Positions 7,761 through 15,215 of a DNA stretch of 32,383 nt are shown piece after piece. Location: contig JANXXL010000033.1 of assembly GCA_025350625.1 (NCBI GenBank), forward strand, positions 1-32,383, given 5' to 3'. This DNA comes from Bryobacterales bacterium. Lineage in GTDB: Bacteria; Acidobacteriota; Terriglobia; Bryobacterales; Bryobacteraceae. Numbering within the stretch: position 1 is the first letter of the stretch; every line of letters starts with the position of its first letter. The notes beneath the pieces are model-generated. The model made no database searches. It saw only the letters and a list, made by a program, of their open reading frames with translations, and was not told the DNA's origin. The position numbers and the translations under genes are program-made.

Positions 7761-7768
7761 TCAGGCCT
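7758..7768 (+). repeat. 11-bp direct repeat CATTCAGGCCT, copy C
   Basis: Third identical copy; its first three bases are the start codon of the 58-residue antitoxin on the minus strand. Confidence 0.7.
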
Positions 7769-7807
7769 CTGGATTGATTCTAGCCTTAGCCCGGACCGGG
7801 TGCAGCG

Positions 7808-8434
7808 CTAGCGTCTTACAATCACTTCCCGCAGCCGGTCCCGCGTAAGAAAAAACTTCACGGATTGAAAATCCTGAAATAGTTTCTCCAGGCTTCGGTT
7901 GTTGAAAATCTGCGCCGGTCTGCGTTGCGACCGCGATACCATTTGAATGGTCCGATGATCCTGGATACGGTAGGCATAGGTGGGGATGCTTTCAATGCGC
8001 TCTTCGGTATGGAACAGCGCCAACAGACTCGCCCCGGGCCGCAGCATCCGGTGCAGCTTCGCTACCACGGCCTGCAACAGCGGCGAAGCCAGGAACTGCA
8101 AAGAATCCCACACCAGCGCGCCGTCGAAAGCCCCGTCTTCAAAGGTGAGTGCGAGTTCGAAGAAGTCCGACACCAGGGCCGGGTTGGCTTGATTTTCGAA
8201 GAAATCAGCCCCGTTCGCCGCTGCGGGAGCCTGTCCAAACACACGGTCCAGTTGCCGCACGAAATCGTCCGAATACAAGCGGTGCCCGTAGTTGGTGACG
8301 AAACTGATCGTGGCTTGGCTCACGCCCGCGAAGTCCAGGATGGACAAACCGGGACGGTCTTCGAGCGACACGCAGAACTGGTCCAGACCGTGACTCTGCC
8401 GAGTCTCCGGTCCGCCGGACAGTGCTTGGGCCAC
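7808..8434 (-). CDS. Class I SAM-dependent methyltransferase-like protein
   Basis: 208 residues from a GTG start. Motif I region LSILDFAGVSQATISFVTNY resembles the SAM-binding loop, though the usual GxGxG is degenerate (FAGVSQAT). The following acidic YSDD sits at the end of strand 2, FDGALVWDSLQFL fits motif IV, and HRMLRPGASLLALFHTEE is the post-IV strand and turn typical of methyltransf_11/25 proteins. The C-terminal part (YAYRIQDHRTIQMVSRSQRR) has the substrate-domain look of this fold. The target is unknown. The GTG overlaps the bactofilin TAG by one base (TAGTG), so the two are translationally coupled; a role near the bactofilin scaffold is possible but only inferred. Confidence 0.8.
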   Translation of the reverse strand: MAQALSGGPETRQSHGLDQFCVSLEDRPGLSILDFAGVSQATISFVTNYGHRLYSDDFVRQLDRVFGQAPAAANGADFFENQANPALVSDFFELALTFEDGAFDGALVWDSLQFLASPLLQAVVAKLHRMLRPGASLLALFHTEERIESIPTYAYRIQDHRTIQMVSRSQRRPAQIFNNRSLEKLFQDFQSVKFFLTRDRLREVIVRR

Positions 8435-9024
8435 TACCGCTTGACGTCACCCGCGCCCGCGCCAGCCGCTGCCGCCGGGGAGGAAGGTCCAGCCGAGGCC
8501 ACGGGTTGCGGCTTCGGCGCCCCGACCGGCTGTGCTGCGGATTGCGCCGCCGGCTTGGGAGCTTCCGCGCGCACGATGTCGATCGAGCCTTTGAAGTAGG
8601 CTCCGTCCTCAATCACGATGCGTGCCGTGCGGATGTCTCCAACCACTTTGGCTTCCTTGCGGATGTCAATCTTTTCTCGGGCTTCTATGTTGCCGTGTAC
8701 CGTGCCCAGCACCACAATCTCGCGCGCCTTGATCGTCGCCATCACTTTGCCGTTAGGGCCGATCGTCAGCCGGTGCTCCTGCAGTTCCACGGTGCCTTCT
8801 ACTTCGCCATCGATGGTCAGATCTTCGCGGCCGTAAATCTGGCCCTTGAGGACCACGGACTTTCCTATTATGGCGGCGCCTCCGCGCACGGCGTCACTGC
8901 GGGTATCAGTAGGGCGGCTAGGTAAACTGGACATAGGGATTCCTTCCTTGGCGGGTACGGACGAGGTCGGCGGAGCCGGAGTGGTTCTGGGTGCTGGTTC
9001 TTCTTCTTTTCGGCGATTCCACAT
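8434..9024 (-). CDS. Bactofilin (polymer-forming cytoskeletal protein)
   Basis: 196 residues. A proline- and charge-rich N-terminal tail (about 1-48) precedes the bactofilin (DUF583) beta-helix at about 48-150: AAIIGKSVVLKGQIYGREDL, GEVEGTVELQEHRLTIGPNG, AREIVVLGTVHGNIEAREKI and AKVVGDIRTARIVIEDGAYF follow the repeating G-x(2-3)-G/I-V rungs. A low-complexity A/P/G-rich tail closes the protein. Bactofilins polymerise without nucleotide and organise cell-wall or envelope machinery at the inner membrane. ATG 9024 has a strong Shine-Dalgarno sequence (GGAAGGAGG, about 9 bases upstream). It is the first gene of a two-gene operon with the methyltransferase-like gene. Confidence 0.93.
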   Translation of the reverse strand: MWNRRKEEEPAPRTTPAPPTSSVPAKEGIPMSSLPSRPTDTRSDAVRGGAAIIGKSVVLKGQIYGREDLTIDGEVEGTVELQEHRLTIGPNGKVMATIKAREIVVLGTVHGNIEAREKIDIRKEAKVVGDIRTARIVIEDGAYFKGSIDIVRAEAPKPAAQSAAQPVGAPKPQPVASAGPSSPAAAAGAGAGDVKR

Positions 9025-9045
9025 CTGAATGCGCCTCCTTCCGTC

Positions 9046-9075
9046 AGAGTACTTTTTCTATACTACTACGGTCAA
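9046..9075 (-). promoter_or_regulatory. Candidate sigma70-type promoter for the bactofilin operon
   Basis: Minus strand TTGACC (9070-9075), 18-base spacer, then TACTCT (9046-9051), followed by the bactofilin Shine-Dalgarno sequence. The -35 box is a 5/6 match, the -10 box is weak. Confidence 0.35.
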
Positions 9076-9108
9076 TCAGGAGAGAGATGGGGAACCCGGC
9101 GGACTCGT

Positions 9109-9114
9109 TACAAT
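9109..9114 (+). promoter_or_regulatory. TACAAT -10 box immediately before the S55 peptidase start
   Basis: TACAAT ends 6 bases before the GTG at 9121, so transcription would begin at or next to the start codon, leaving no room for a Shine-Dalgarno sequence. No -35 hexamer is obvious. The same box and 6-base spacing precede the rhomboid GTG. Confidence 0.5.
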
Positions 9115-9120
9115 GTTCTT

Positions 9121-10851
9121 GTGATCCGCGTGCGGCAAATCGCGACTTTAGCGGCCGGTCCTGCCTTGCTTCTCATGGTCTTCGCCTCAATGGCGCTCGC
9201 CGCCCCGGACATCTATCCTCTTAAAGACGTCCGTGCGGGGCAGCATGGCGTCGGACGCACCGTGTTTTCCGGCACTCGCGTCGAAGAGTTTCAGGTTGAG
9301 GTGCTCGGCGTCCTCGAAAACCTCGGCCCCCGCGAATCCATCATTTTGGCGCGGTTGAGCGGCGGTCCGCTCGCGTCGACCGGAGTGATGCAGGGCATGA
9401 GCGGCTCCCCGGTTTATATAGATGGCAAACTGCTGGGCGCGGTGGCCATGGGTTTCCCTTTTTCTAAGGAAGCCATTGCCGGTATCCGGCCTATTGAGGA
9501 TATGCTGCGGGCTTCCCCTCAGCCGCCTAAGAATATCGCGGCCGCGACACCTCGCCGGCAGCCCTTTATGTCGGGTGAAAACCGGCTCGAAGAGATCGCC
9601 ACGCCCGTGTCCTTCTCCGGATTCACCGCCGCCACGCTCGAACAATTCGCGCCGCAACTCCGCCGCATGGGTCTCGACCCGCGTCAAGGAGTTTCCGGGG
9701 GCGGCTCCATCCCGGACCGTCTGGGCGATCCCCGCCAGCTTGAGCCCGGCTCGATGATCAGTGTCCAATTGATCTCCGGCGACATGAACGTTGGCGCGGA
9801 GGGAACAGTCACCGCCATCGACGGCGACCGGGTCTACGCTTTCGGGCATCGATTTCTCGGCGAAGGCTCGACCGACCTGCCTTTCGCCCGCGCCGAAGTG
9901 CTGGCTCTGCTGCCGAATCTTTCGAGTTCTTTTAAAATCTCTTCGGCCCGGGAATGGATGGGGTCCATCACTTCGGATCGCGATACCGCTGTTGCCGGAC
10001 TTACGGGCCGCCAAGCCAGTCTGATCCCGGTCGAGATCCGTGTAGGCCCGCACACCTACCGCATGCGCCTGGTCCAGGACCGCGTGATGACACCGCTGCT
10101 GATGCAAATGGCGGTCTTCTCCGCCATCGATTCCACGCAGCGCAGCGTGGGCGGCCAGACTTATTCCGTGCGCGGACGGCTCGATTTTGACGGCGGGCCG
10201 GTAAGCCTCGACGATGTCTATAGCGGCGATGTAGGAGTCGCAGTGATTGCTTCCGCCGGAATCGGCTCCTCAATCTCCTTTGCCTTGCAGAGCGGGTTCG
10301 ACGCCCTCAAACTCAAGAGCGTTGCACTCGAAGTAGCTCCAGTCGAGCGGCGCAGTGAGCAGAAGGTAGTGGATCTGATGGGCGCTCGCACCGTGCGTCC
10401 CGGCGAAGATCTGGAACTGACTGTCGTGCTGGCCGGCGCGAACGGCCAGGAGACTTCGCGCCGTATTAAATATCGCGTTCCCATCGGGACGGAAGCCGGC
10501 ACGCTGAACTTCACTATCGCCGATGCCACCGCCACCAACGTGATCGAATTTCAATCCGCCGTCGCGACGCCGCAGCGCTCGCCCAACCAGGTGTTGGGTC
10601 TCTTGAACGGTCTGCGCTCCAACACCAAAGCGTATGTCCGCGTCTGGCGCGCTGAACCCTCCTACACGGTCGAGGGCCGCGACATCCCGGACCCGCCGCC
10701 CTCGCTCGCCATGGTTCTCAACCGCGCTCAGGCCGGCACTCCGAATTTAGTGAACACCCGTGGCGCAAAAGTCGCCGAAATTGAAGTGCCCGGCGCACCC
10801 GGTTTCGTAGTCACCGGCACCAAGACCATTCAGGTTGAGGTGAAAGAGTGA
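9121..10851 (+). CDS. SpoIVB-like (S55 family) serine peptidase domain protein
   Basis: 576 residues from GTG 9121. A signal peptide (core LAAGPALLLMVFASMALA) predicts a secreted or periplasmic protein. Residues about 31-125 hold the Ser block: VRAGQHGVGRTVFSGTRVEE, then GVMQGMSGSPVYIDGKLLGA, matching the GMSGSP nucleophile motif of S55 peptidases (Ser94 in GMSGS). Residues about 222-260 hold GTVTAIDGDRVYAFGHRFLG, which resembles the GTLTF...ALGHGI His block of SpoIVB (His243 here). In SpoIVB the His block comes first, so the order looks swapped. SpoIVB cuts the SpoIVFA regulator during sporulation; no sporulation is implied here and the substrate is unknown. The C-terminal half (about 400-576) looks beta-rich and non-catalytic. 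The last four bases (GTGA) overlap the next start. Confidence 0.85.
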   Translation: MIRVRQIATLAAGPALLLMVFASMALAAPDIYPLKDVRAGQHGVGRTVFSGTRVEEFQVEVLGVLENLGPRESIILARLSGGPLASTGVMQGMSGSPVYIDGKLLGAVAMGFPFSKEAIAGIRPIEDMLRASPQPPKNIAAATPRRQPFMSGENRLEEIATPVSFSGFTAATLEQFAPQLRRMGLDPRQGVSGGGSIPDRLGDPRQLEPGSMISVQLISGDMNVGAEGTVTAIDGDRVYAFGHRFLGEGSTDLPFARAEVLALLPNLSSSFKISSAREWMGSITSDRDTAVAGLTGRQASLIPVEIRVGPHTYRMRLVQDRVMTPLLMQMAVFSAIDSTQRSVGGQTYSVRGRLDFDGGPVSLDDVYSGDVGVAVIASAGIGSSISFALQSGFDALKLKSVALEVAPVERRSEQKVVDLMGARTVRPGEDLELTVVLAGANGQETSRRIKYRVPIGTEAGTLNFTIADATATNVIEFQSAVATPQRSPNQVLGLLNGLRSNTKAYVRVWRAEPSYTVEGRDIPDPPPSLAMVLNRAQAGTPNLVNTRGAKVAEIEVPGAPGFVVTGTKTIQVEVKE

Positions 10852-13079
10852 CCTTCGCGGCCCGCGTAGCTTTATCCGGCGTCCTAGCGGCTTGCGTCTC
10901 TTTCGCCGCCACTACGGCCACCTGGGAGCTCAACGGCTATCAGGACTTCCTGCGCGGCCGCATGAGCGGCCTTTCGCTCACTCGCGACGGCCTGCTGGTG
11001 CTCGGTCCCAAATTAGACACCGTTTTTGCTTCCGATCAGGCTGAGATATGGAGCGTGGCCGCCGCTTCCGACGGCTCCCTCTACCTCGGCACCGGCAACC
11101 GCGGCCGCCTGCTTAAAGTGGACCCTGCGGGCAACGGCGCCACGGTCTGGACTTCCGATCAGCCTGAAATTTTTGCGGTTGCAATCGATCGCGCGGGCGT
11201 CGTCTATGCCGGCACCTCGCCCGACGGCAAGGTATATCGCATCGAGAACGGCCGTGCGACTGAATTCTTTTCTCCCGGCGAGCGTTACATTTGGGCGCTG
11301 GCCTTTGCTCCCGATGGATCGCTCTACGTAGCCACCGGACAGCAGGGCAAGATCTATCGGGTTACTGCCGCGGGCCGCAGTGAGGTCTATTATGAGACCG
11401 GTCAGTCCCATGTCACCGCGCTGGCTTTCGACCGGGAAGGCCGCCTGCTCGCGGGCAGCGAACCCAACGGAATTCTGTACCGCATCACCGGCGCCCCGGC
11501 TCGCGGCTTCGTGCTCTACGACGCGAACCTGCCGGAAATCCGCAGCATCGTCCCGGCTGCCGACGGTTCCATTTACGCCGCGGCTCTCGGGGGGAGCCTG
11601 GCGAAACGCACCTCCGCCGCATCCAGTTCGTCATCGCTCACCACGCCCACCCTCACCGCTCCGGGCACGAGTATTACGGTCACCGACGCCCAAGCCGGCC
11701 TCACCACCGCGCCCAAGCCCGATCCCACTAAACCCTCGACCGGCACCTCGCCCATCACCGCTCCCGCCACCGCCACCGAAGTTTCCGGAGTCGAGCGCTC
11801 GGCGCTCTATAAGATCCTGCCCGACAATACCGTCGAGACCCTGTGGACTTCAAAGGAAGAAAACATCTACGACGTGGTCGCCGACGCGGGCGGCACCCTT
11901 ACGTTTTTGACGGACGCCCAGGGCCGCGTCTACCGTCTCGACCCGCGCCCGGATCGCACCCGCGACGCCACGCTCATCGCCCAGACCAACGAGGCCGACG
12001 CCACCCGCCTGACCGCCACTTCGCGTGGTCTTTTGGTCGCTACCGGCAACGCCGGAAAAATGTTGCGGTTGGACCCCTCAGCGACGACCGTGGGCTGGTT
12101 CGAGTCACCCGTTCATGATTCCGGAACCGTGGCGCGCTGGGGCCGCCTGGCTTGGGTGGGGAGCAAGGGGGTCGCGTTCAAAACCAGGGCGGGGAACTCT
12201 GCCCGCCCCGACGCCACCTGGAGCGATTGGTCAGAGTCTATCGTCGACCCCGCCAAGTCTCTGATCGCCAGCCCCAACGCGCGCTACATTCAATGGCGTG
12301 CCGAGTTCACCGGCGCTGCCGGCGCTCCGCCGGATCTCGACAGCGTCACCATCGCTTATCGCACGCAGAATACGCCGCCGTCTATCCGCAGCATCACGGT
12401 CTCGGCGCAACCGTCCGCCGCTGGCGCCGCGAAGAATGCGATCTCCGGAGCTTCGTCGGCTTTCACCGTGACTGTCACCGACACGGGAGATGCTACTACC
12501 GCCGCCGGGACGCAGGGACAAACCCTCCCGCGCCCCGCCGGCCAACAGCTCCAGATCTCCTGGCAGGCTGACGACCCCGACGGCGACAAGCTAATTTACA
12601 GCCTCTACTTCCGCGGGGAAGACGAACGCGAATGGATACTGCTGCGCGCCGACATCGCTGAGAACACCTACCTTCTCGATGGCGACGTGCTCGCCGACGG
12701 CCGCTATTACTTCCGCGTCATCGCCTCGGACCGCCCCTCGAATCCCGCCGATCAAGCCCGGCAAGCGGAATTGACCGGACCGCCGGTTTTGATCGACAAC
12801 ACTCCGCCGGTAGTCACCCCCAGCGCCCCGCGCCGCAACGGTGCCGCGGTCGAAATCGATGTCGATGCGCAGGATCGCGGTTCCATACTCCGCCGCTGCG
12901 AATATTCGATGGACGCCCGCCCCTGGGTGCCGGTCGAAGCCGTGGATGGCGTCACCGATTCCGCCCGCGAACAATTTCGCATCCGCATCGAAAACTTCCC
13001 GCCCGGCGAACACCTGATCGTCATCCGCGCGTACGATGTCGCGGGCAACGCTGGACTCGCCAAGGTAGTGGTCCGCTAG
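10848..13079 (+). CDS. Secreted seven-bladed beta-propeller protein with C-terminal Ig-like domains
   Basis: 743 residues from a GTG that overlaps the S55 peptidase stop (GTGA), so the pair is probably translationally coupled. An N-terminal signal peptide ends near VSFAA. About seven propeller repeats follow the pattern I-x-A-x-A-x(3)-G-x-L/V-Y-x-G-T-x-x-x-G-x-V/L-Y-R: examples are SVAAASDGSLYLGTGNRGRL, AVAIDRAGVVYAGTSPDGKV and ALAFAPDGSLYVATGQQGKI. Blades 5 and 6 are split by a Thr/Pro/Ala-rich linker (about 265-315). From about 505 onward the sequence looks like fibronectin/Ig-type beta domains (DDPDGDKLIYSLYF; EHLIVIRAYDVAGN). A binding or scaffolding role outside the cytoplasm is likely; it may present substrates to, or be a partner of, the peptidase, which is inference from the coupling only. 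Confidence 0.82.
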   Translation: MTFAARVALSGVLAACVSFAATTATWELNGYQDFLRGRMSGLSLTRDGLLVLGPKLDTVFASDQAEIWSVAAASDGSLYLGTGNRGRLLKVDPAGNGATVWTSDQPEIFAVAIDRAGVVYAGTSPDGKVYRIENGRATEFFSPGERYIWALAFAPDGSLYVATGQQGKIYRVTAAGRSEVYYETGQSHVTALAFDREGRLLAGSEPNGILYRITGAPARGFVLYDANLPEIRSIVPAADGSIYAAALGGSLAKRTSAASSSSSLTTPTLTAPGTSITVTDAQAGLTTAPKPDPTKPSTGTSPITAPATATEVSGVERSALYKILPDNTVETLWTSKEENIYDVVADAGGTLTFLTDAQGRVYRLDPRPDRTRDATLIAQTNEADATRLTATSRGLLVATGNAGKMLRLDPSATTVGWFESPVHDSGTVARWGRLAWVGSKGVAFKTRAGNSARPDATWSDWSESIVDPAKSLIASPNARYIQWRAEFTGAAGAPPDLDSVTIAYRTQNTPPSIRSITVSAQPSAAGAAKNAISGASSAFTVTVTDTGDATTAAGTQGQTLPRPAGQQLQISWQADDPDGDKLIYSLYFRGEDEREWILLRADIAENTYLLDGDVLADGRYYFRVIASDRPSNPADQARQAELTGPPVLIDNTPPVVTPSAPRRNGAAVEIDVDAQDRGSILRRCEYSMDARPWVPVEAVDGVTDSAREQFRIRIENFPPGEHLIVIRAYDVAGNAGLAKVVVR

Positions 13080-13263
13080 CGCCCGTCCCAATCGATTTGG
13101 ACCTTAGCAGTCTACAAGGACTTGCGTAAGCACTTCCAAACCCAGTCCCAGTACGGAGATACAAAGGGACCTAGGAAAAATCCGGCCAAATAAAGTTAAG
13201 GGTTAGGACAACACGCCGATATGGTCCTGTACGCAAAAATAAACAGGAAGAGACAACAAAAAA
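13080..13263 (+). promoter_or_regulatory. Leader region of the putative chaperone/usher-like operon
   Basis: 184 bases without a gene. Near its end AGGAAGAG (13245-13252) serves as ribosome site for the ATG at 13264. A 6-bp inverted repeat, TCCTGT (13225-13230) and ACAGGA (13243-13248) with a 12-base A-rich loop, overlaps that site. I found no riboswitch core and no clear -35/-10 pair; the promoter is presumed to be here because the upstream gene ends at 13079. Confidence 0.4.
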
Positions 13264-13794
13264 ATGAAAAACAGATTCTTACTTGCAAGTGTATTATCCG
13301 CCTTCGCCCTCACCGGAGTTGCGAACGCTCAGACCGGCTCTGGAACCCTCGGCGTTACCGAAACCGTTGCGGGATCCATCAACTTGACTTTCCTAACCGA
13401 CGCTAGCGGCCTGGCAGTTACAGGTACCGGAACTAGCACCGCTTCCTTGCCGTTTGGAACAGTAAGTATGTATGGCGGTACGGTGCCGGCAAATGTGACC
13501 AAGACGGTCAATGGCACTACGTCATTTAGCGTAGCCACGCCGTTCGACGTTAAGGTAGATCTGGCCAATTCCGCGAGCGCGACCTTTATTCTGACTGCTA
13601 CGCTGGCCACGCCGGATGCCACCAATGTTTGGTTAATTGGTGCAACTGATATCTCCGACGGTGGCGCGGCCCAACTGACTGCGACTGGCGCGTACGCGAC
13701 AGCCGCCCCTTACACTCTGCACCTCACCACACCGCGTACCGCAGCGGCTGGTCTGATCTCGAACTCAATCGGCTTCACCGCGGTCGGCAACTAA
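13264..13794 (+). CDS. Secreted fimbrial/coat-like subunit 1
   Basis: 176 residues. Clear signal peptide MKNRFLLASVLSAFALTGVA with cleavage after ANA. The mature protein is small, Thr/Ala/Ser-rich, cysteine-free and predicted all-beta. It aligns by eye with the 13857 product: ASLPFGTVSMYGGT versus ASLDLGRVSYFRGT, FSVATPFDVKVD versus FVISTRFALKVD, and C-termini AAGLISNSIGFTAVGN versus PAGTIGSTVAFAATLNR. The alternating hydrophobic final strand fits a pilin-like or spore-coat-U-like subunit, but the sequence is not close to a named family I can state. It opens an operon with a second subunit, a PapD-like chaperone and a large barrel. A strong hairpin after its stop suggests it is made in excess over the downstream genes, as expected of a major structural subunit. 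Confidence 0.72.
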   Translation: MKNRFLLASVLSAFALTGVANAQTGSGTLGVTETVAGSINLTFLTDASGLAVTGTGTSTASLPFGTVSMYGGTVPANVTKTVNGTTSFSVATPFDVKVDLANSASATFILTATLATPDATNVWLIGATDISDGGAAQLTATGAYATAAPYTLHLTTPRTAAAGLISNSIGFTAVGN

Positions 13795-13815
13795 TTCGAT
13801 TCCGCAAAAACGCAT

Positions 13816-13845
13816 ACTGGCTGGGCCAAAACAGGTCTAGCCAGT
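13816..13845 (+). terminator. Strong hairpin between the two subunit genes (partial terminator or stabiliser)
   Basis: Arms 13816-13827 (ACTGGCTGGGCC) and 13834-13845 (GGTCTAGCCAGT) pair over 12 bp with two G-U wobbles around a 6-base loop, followed by TTGGTGTTT. The tail is only moderately T-rich, so attenuation or 3'-end protection of the subunit 1 message is as likely as full termination. The next gene starts 11 bases later. Confidence 0.65.
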
Positions 13846-13856
13846 TTGGTGTTTGG

Positions 13857-14399
13857 ATGACCTCCCAGTGCGCGACTCTATTTCGAGTAGCAATGTTTGC
13901 GCTGCTTGCCAACTCCGGGGCATTCGGCCAACCAGCCGGTACCCCGCGAATGGTTACACCGGTGGTAGTAAATCCCGCAGCGCCCACGATTACGATTCTC
14001 CCAGCCGCGACCGGCGCGATGCTGCGAAACCAGGGAACCCGGAATGCCTCGCTCGACCTCGGGCGAGTTTCCTACTTCCGAGGGACTTCGGCGCCGGGGC
14101 AGAGCATCCGGAAGCAGCCCGGTGCGTTCGTGATCTCCACGCGGTTTGCGCTCAAGGTCGATTGTCCGGGAAGTTCGTCATCGTCGAGAGTGAATGTGAC
14201 TATGTCGCGGCTGGATGCTGCCGACTTGCACGCAATCAGCATCGACGGGACCCCGGTAAGATCCTCGGAGCAGACGCTAGTACAATCCATGCCCTGCGGC
14301 TCCGCAGGCGAGCACCGGCTGGAGGTGGCGGTTCCGGTTTCCACGCCCGCTGGAACGATAGGCAGTACCGTCGCCTTCGCGGCGACTCTCAATAGGTGA
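13857..14399 (+). CDS. Secreted fimbrial/coat-like subunit 2 (paralogue of the 13264 product)
   Basis: 180 residues; signal peptide with core VAMFALLANSGAFG and likely cleavage before QPAG. The mature part shares the scaffold of subunit 1 (ASL..G.VS...GT, F...T.F..KVD, and a closing beta-strand with the A-G-x-I pattern). Unlike subunit 1 it carries two mature cysteines (in KVDCPGSS and SMPCGSAGEH), which could form a disulfide in the periplasm. The N-terminal mature extension (VTPVVVNPAAPTITILPAA) is beta-prone and might act as a donor strand, which is inference. It has no good Shine-Dalgarno sequence; initiation at ATG 13857 or ATG 13893 is possible. It sits 3 bases before the chaperone-like gene. 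A minor or tip subunit is a plausible role. Confidence 0.68.
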   Translation: MTSQCATLFRVAMFALLANSGAFGQPAGTPRMVTPVVVNPAAPTITILPAATGAMLRNQGTRNASLDLGRVSYFRGTSAPGQSIRKQPGAFVISTRFALKVDCPGSSSSSRVNVTMSRLDAADLHAISIDGTPVRSSEQTLVQSMPCGSAGEHRLEVAVPVSTPAGTIGSTVAFAATLNR

Positions 14400-14402
14400 C
14401 TT

Positions 14403-15215
14403 ATGAAACTAACAACTACGACTGCATTGATATCTTTTGCTGCGCTGTGGCCTATCGCAACCGCACAGGCACCGGCGGACGCGCCCGCCGATGAGTCCGC
14501 CCGGCCACAAGCGTCCCTGGCGCTGACGCCCGCCATCATTATGGTGCGCGGAAGGCCGGGGCAGAGCAGCACCCAAACCCTGACCATCGTGAATCATACA
14601 GCCAACGAAGTCCGCTTCAAGCTGGTGACCGAAGATGTGGTGGTGAAGGACGGGAAGCGGTCGTTCTCCGCCGCCGGGCTGATCGCCGATGGCATCGCGG
14701 CGAGTTCGGTGGCATCGCCCGCTTCCGTAGTCGTGAAAGCCGGCGAAGAGGCATCGGTGCAAGTGACTCTCACTCTTCCACCTCAGACCGGGCAGCGCGC
14801 CGTCGTCACTTTCTTTCGGGGCGGCTTGGTTGATCCGGGCAACGGCGCGATCGGCCTGGGCGCTTCCCTGGGAACGCTGATTACCTTTAACGTATCGAGC
14901 GATTACCAGGTGGCAGCAGGACCCGTCGCAGCCTCGCTCCAAACCCCTGCGGCAAATGTGATTCTTTCCGAAGAGCTGCGCAACATCGGCTCTGAACCGG
15001 TCGTGCCCCTGGGGGTAATCGTGATTCTGAATGCGTCCGGGAAGCGGGTGGCCAAAGCGTCTTTCACTCCGCAGCGCCTGTTGCCGGGCGAGCGATTGAC
15101 TTTTGCCGCCACCAATCCGGCGCAATTGCCGCCCGGTCGTTATCGAACGCTGTCTTCTTTTGAATTTGAGGGGAAAGTTATGACGAGTGCCGGGGAATTT
15201 GCAATTCCGGAATAA
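14403..15215 (+). CDS. PapD-like periplasmic chaperone
   Basis: 270 residues with an N-terminal signal peptide ending near TAQA. Residues about 38-140 read like the first Ig domain of pilus chaperones: SLALTPAIIMVRGRPGQSST, QTLTIVNHTANEVRFKLVTE, then ASPASVVVKAGEEASVQVTL and GQRAVVTFFRGGL. These correspond to the 'v.P.rv.l..g......l.v.N....p....v...' and 'sP....l.pg....vri' blocks. Residues about 155-265 form a second beta domain (RNIGSEPVVPLGVIVILNAS, LLPGERLTFAATNPAQLPPG). The role would be to cap and stabilise the two subunits encoded just upstream before assembly. ATG 14403 has AGGTGA right upstream, shared with the preceding stop. The conserved Arg/Lys pair of classical chaperones cannot be assigned with certainty by eye. 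Confidence 0.72.
   Translation: MKLTTTTALISFAALWPIATAQAPADAPADESARPQASLALTPAIIMVRGRPGQSSTQTLTIVNHTANEVRFKLVTEDVVVKDGKRSFSAAGLIADGIAASSVASPASVVVKAGEEASVQVTLTLPPQTGQRAVVTFFRGGLVDPGNGAIGLGASLGTLITFNVSSDYQVAAGPVAASLQTPAANVILSEELRNIGSEPVVPLGVIVILNASGKRVAKASFTPQRLLPGERLTFAATNPAQLPPGRYRTLSSFEFEGKVMTSAGEFAIPE

Noticed and set aside
9187-10107. 306-codon open frame on the minus strand opposite the S55 peptidase
   Set aside because: It is antisense to a gene with clear motifs and a signal peptide; its own translation has a biased, non-protein-like composition and no motif.
9121-10851. Taking the SpoIVB-like gene as evidence for sporulation
   Set aside because: No other sporulation gene is present and the envelope genes indicate an outer membrane; S55 domains occur outside sporulation.
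13080-13263. Possible c-di-GMP or other riboswitch in the leader of the subunit operon
   Set aside because: I looked for conserved cores such as the GEMM motif and found none; only a short inverted repeat is present.
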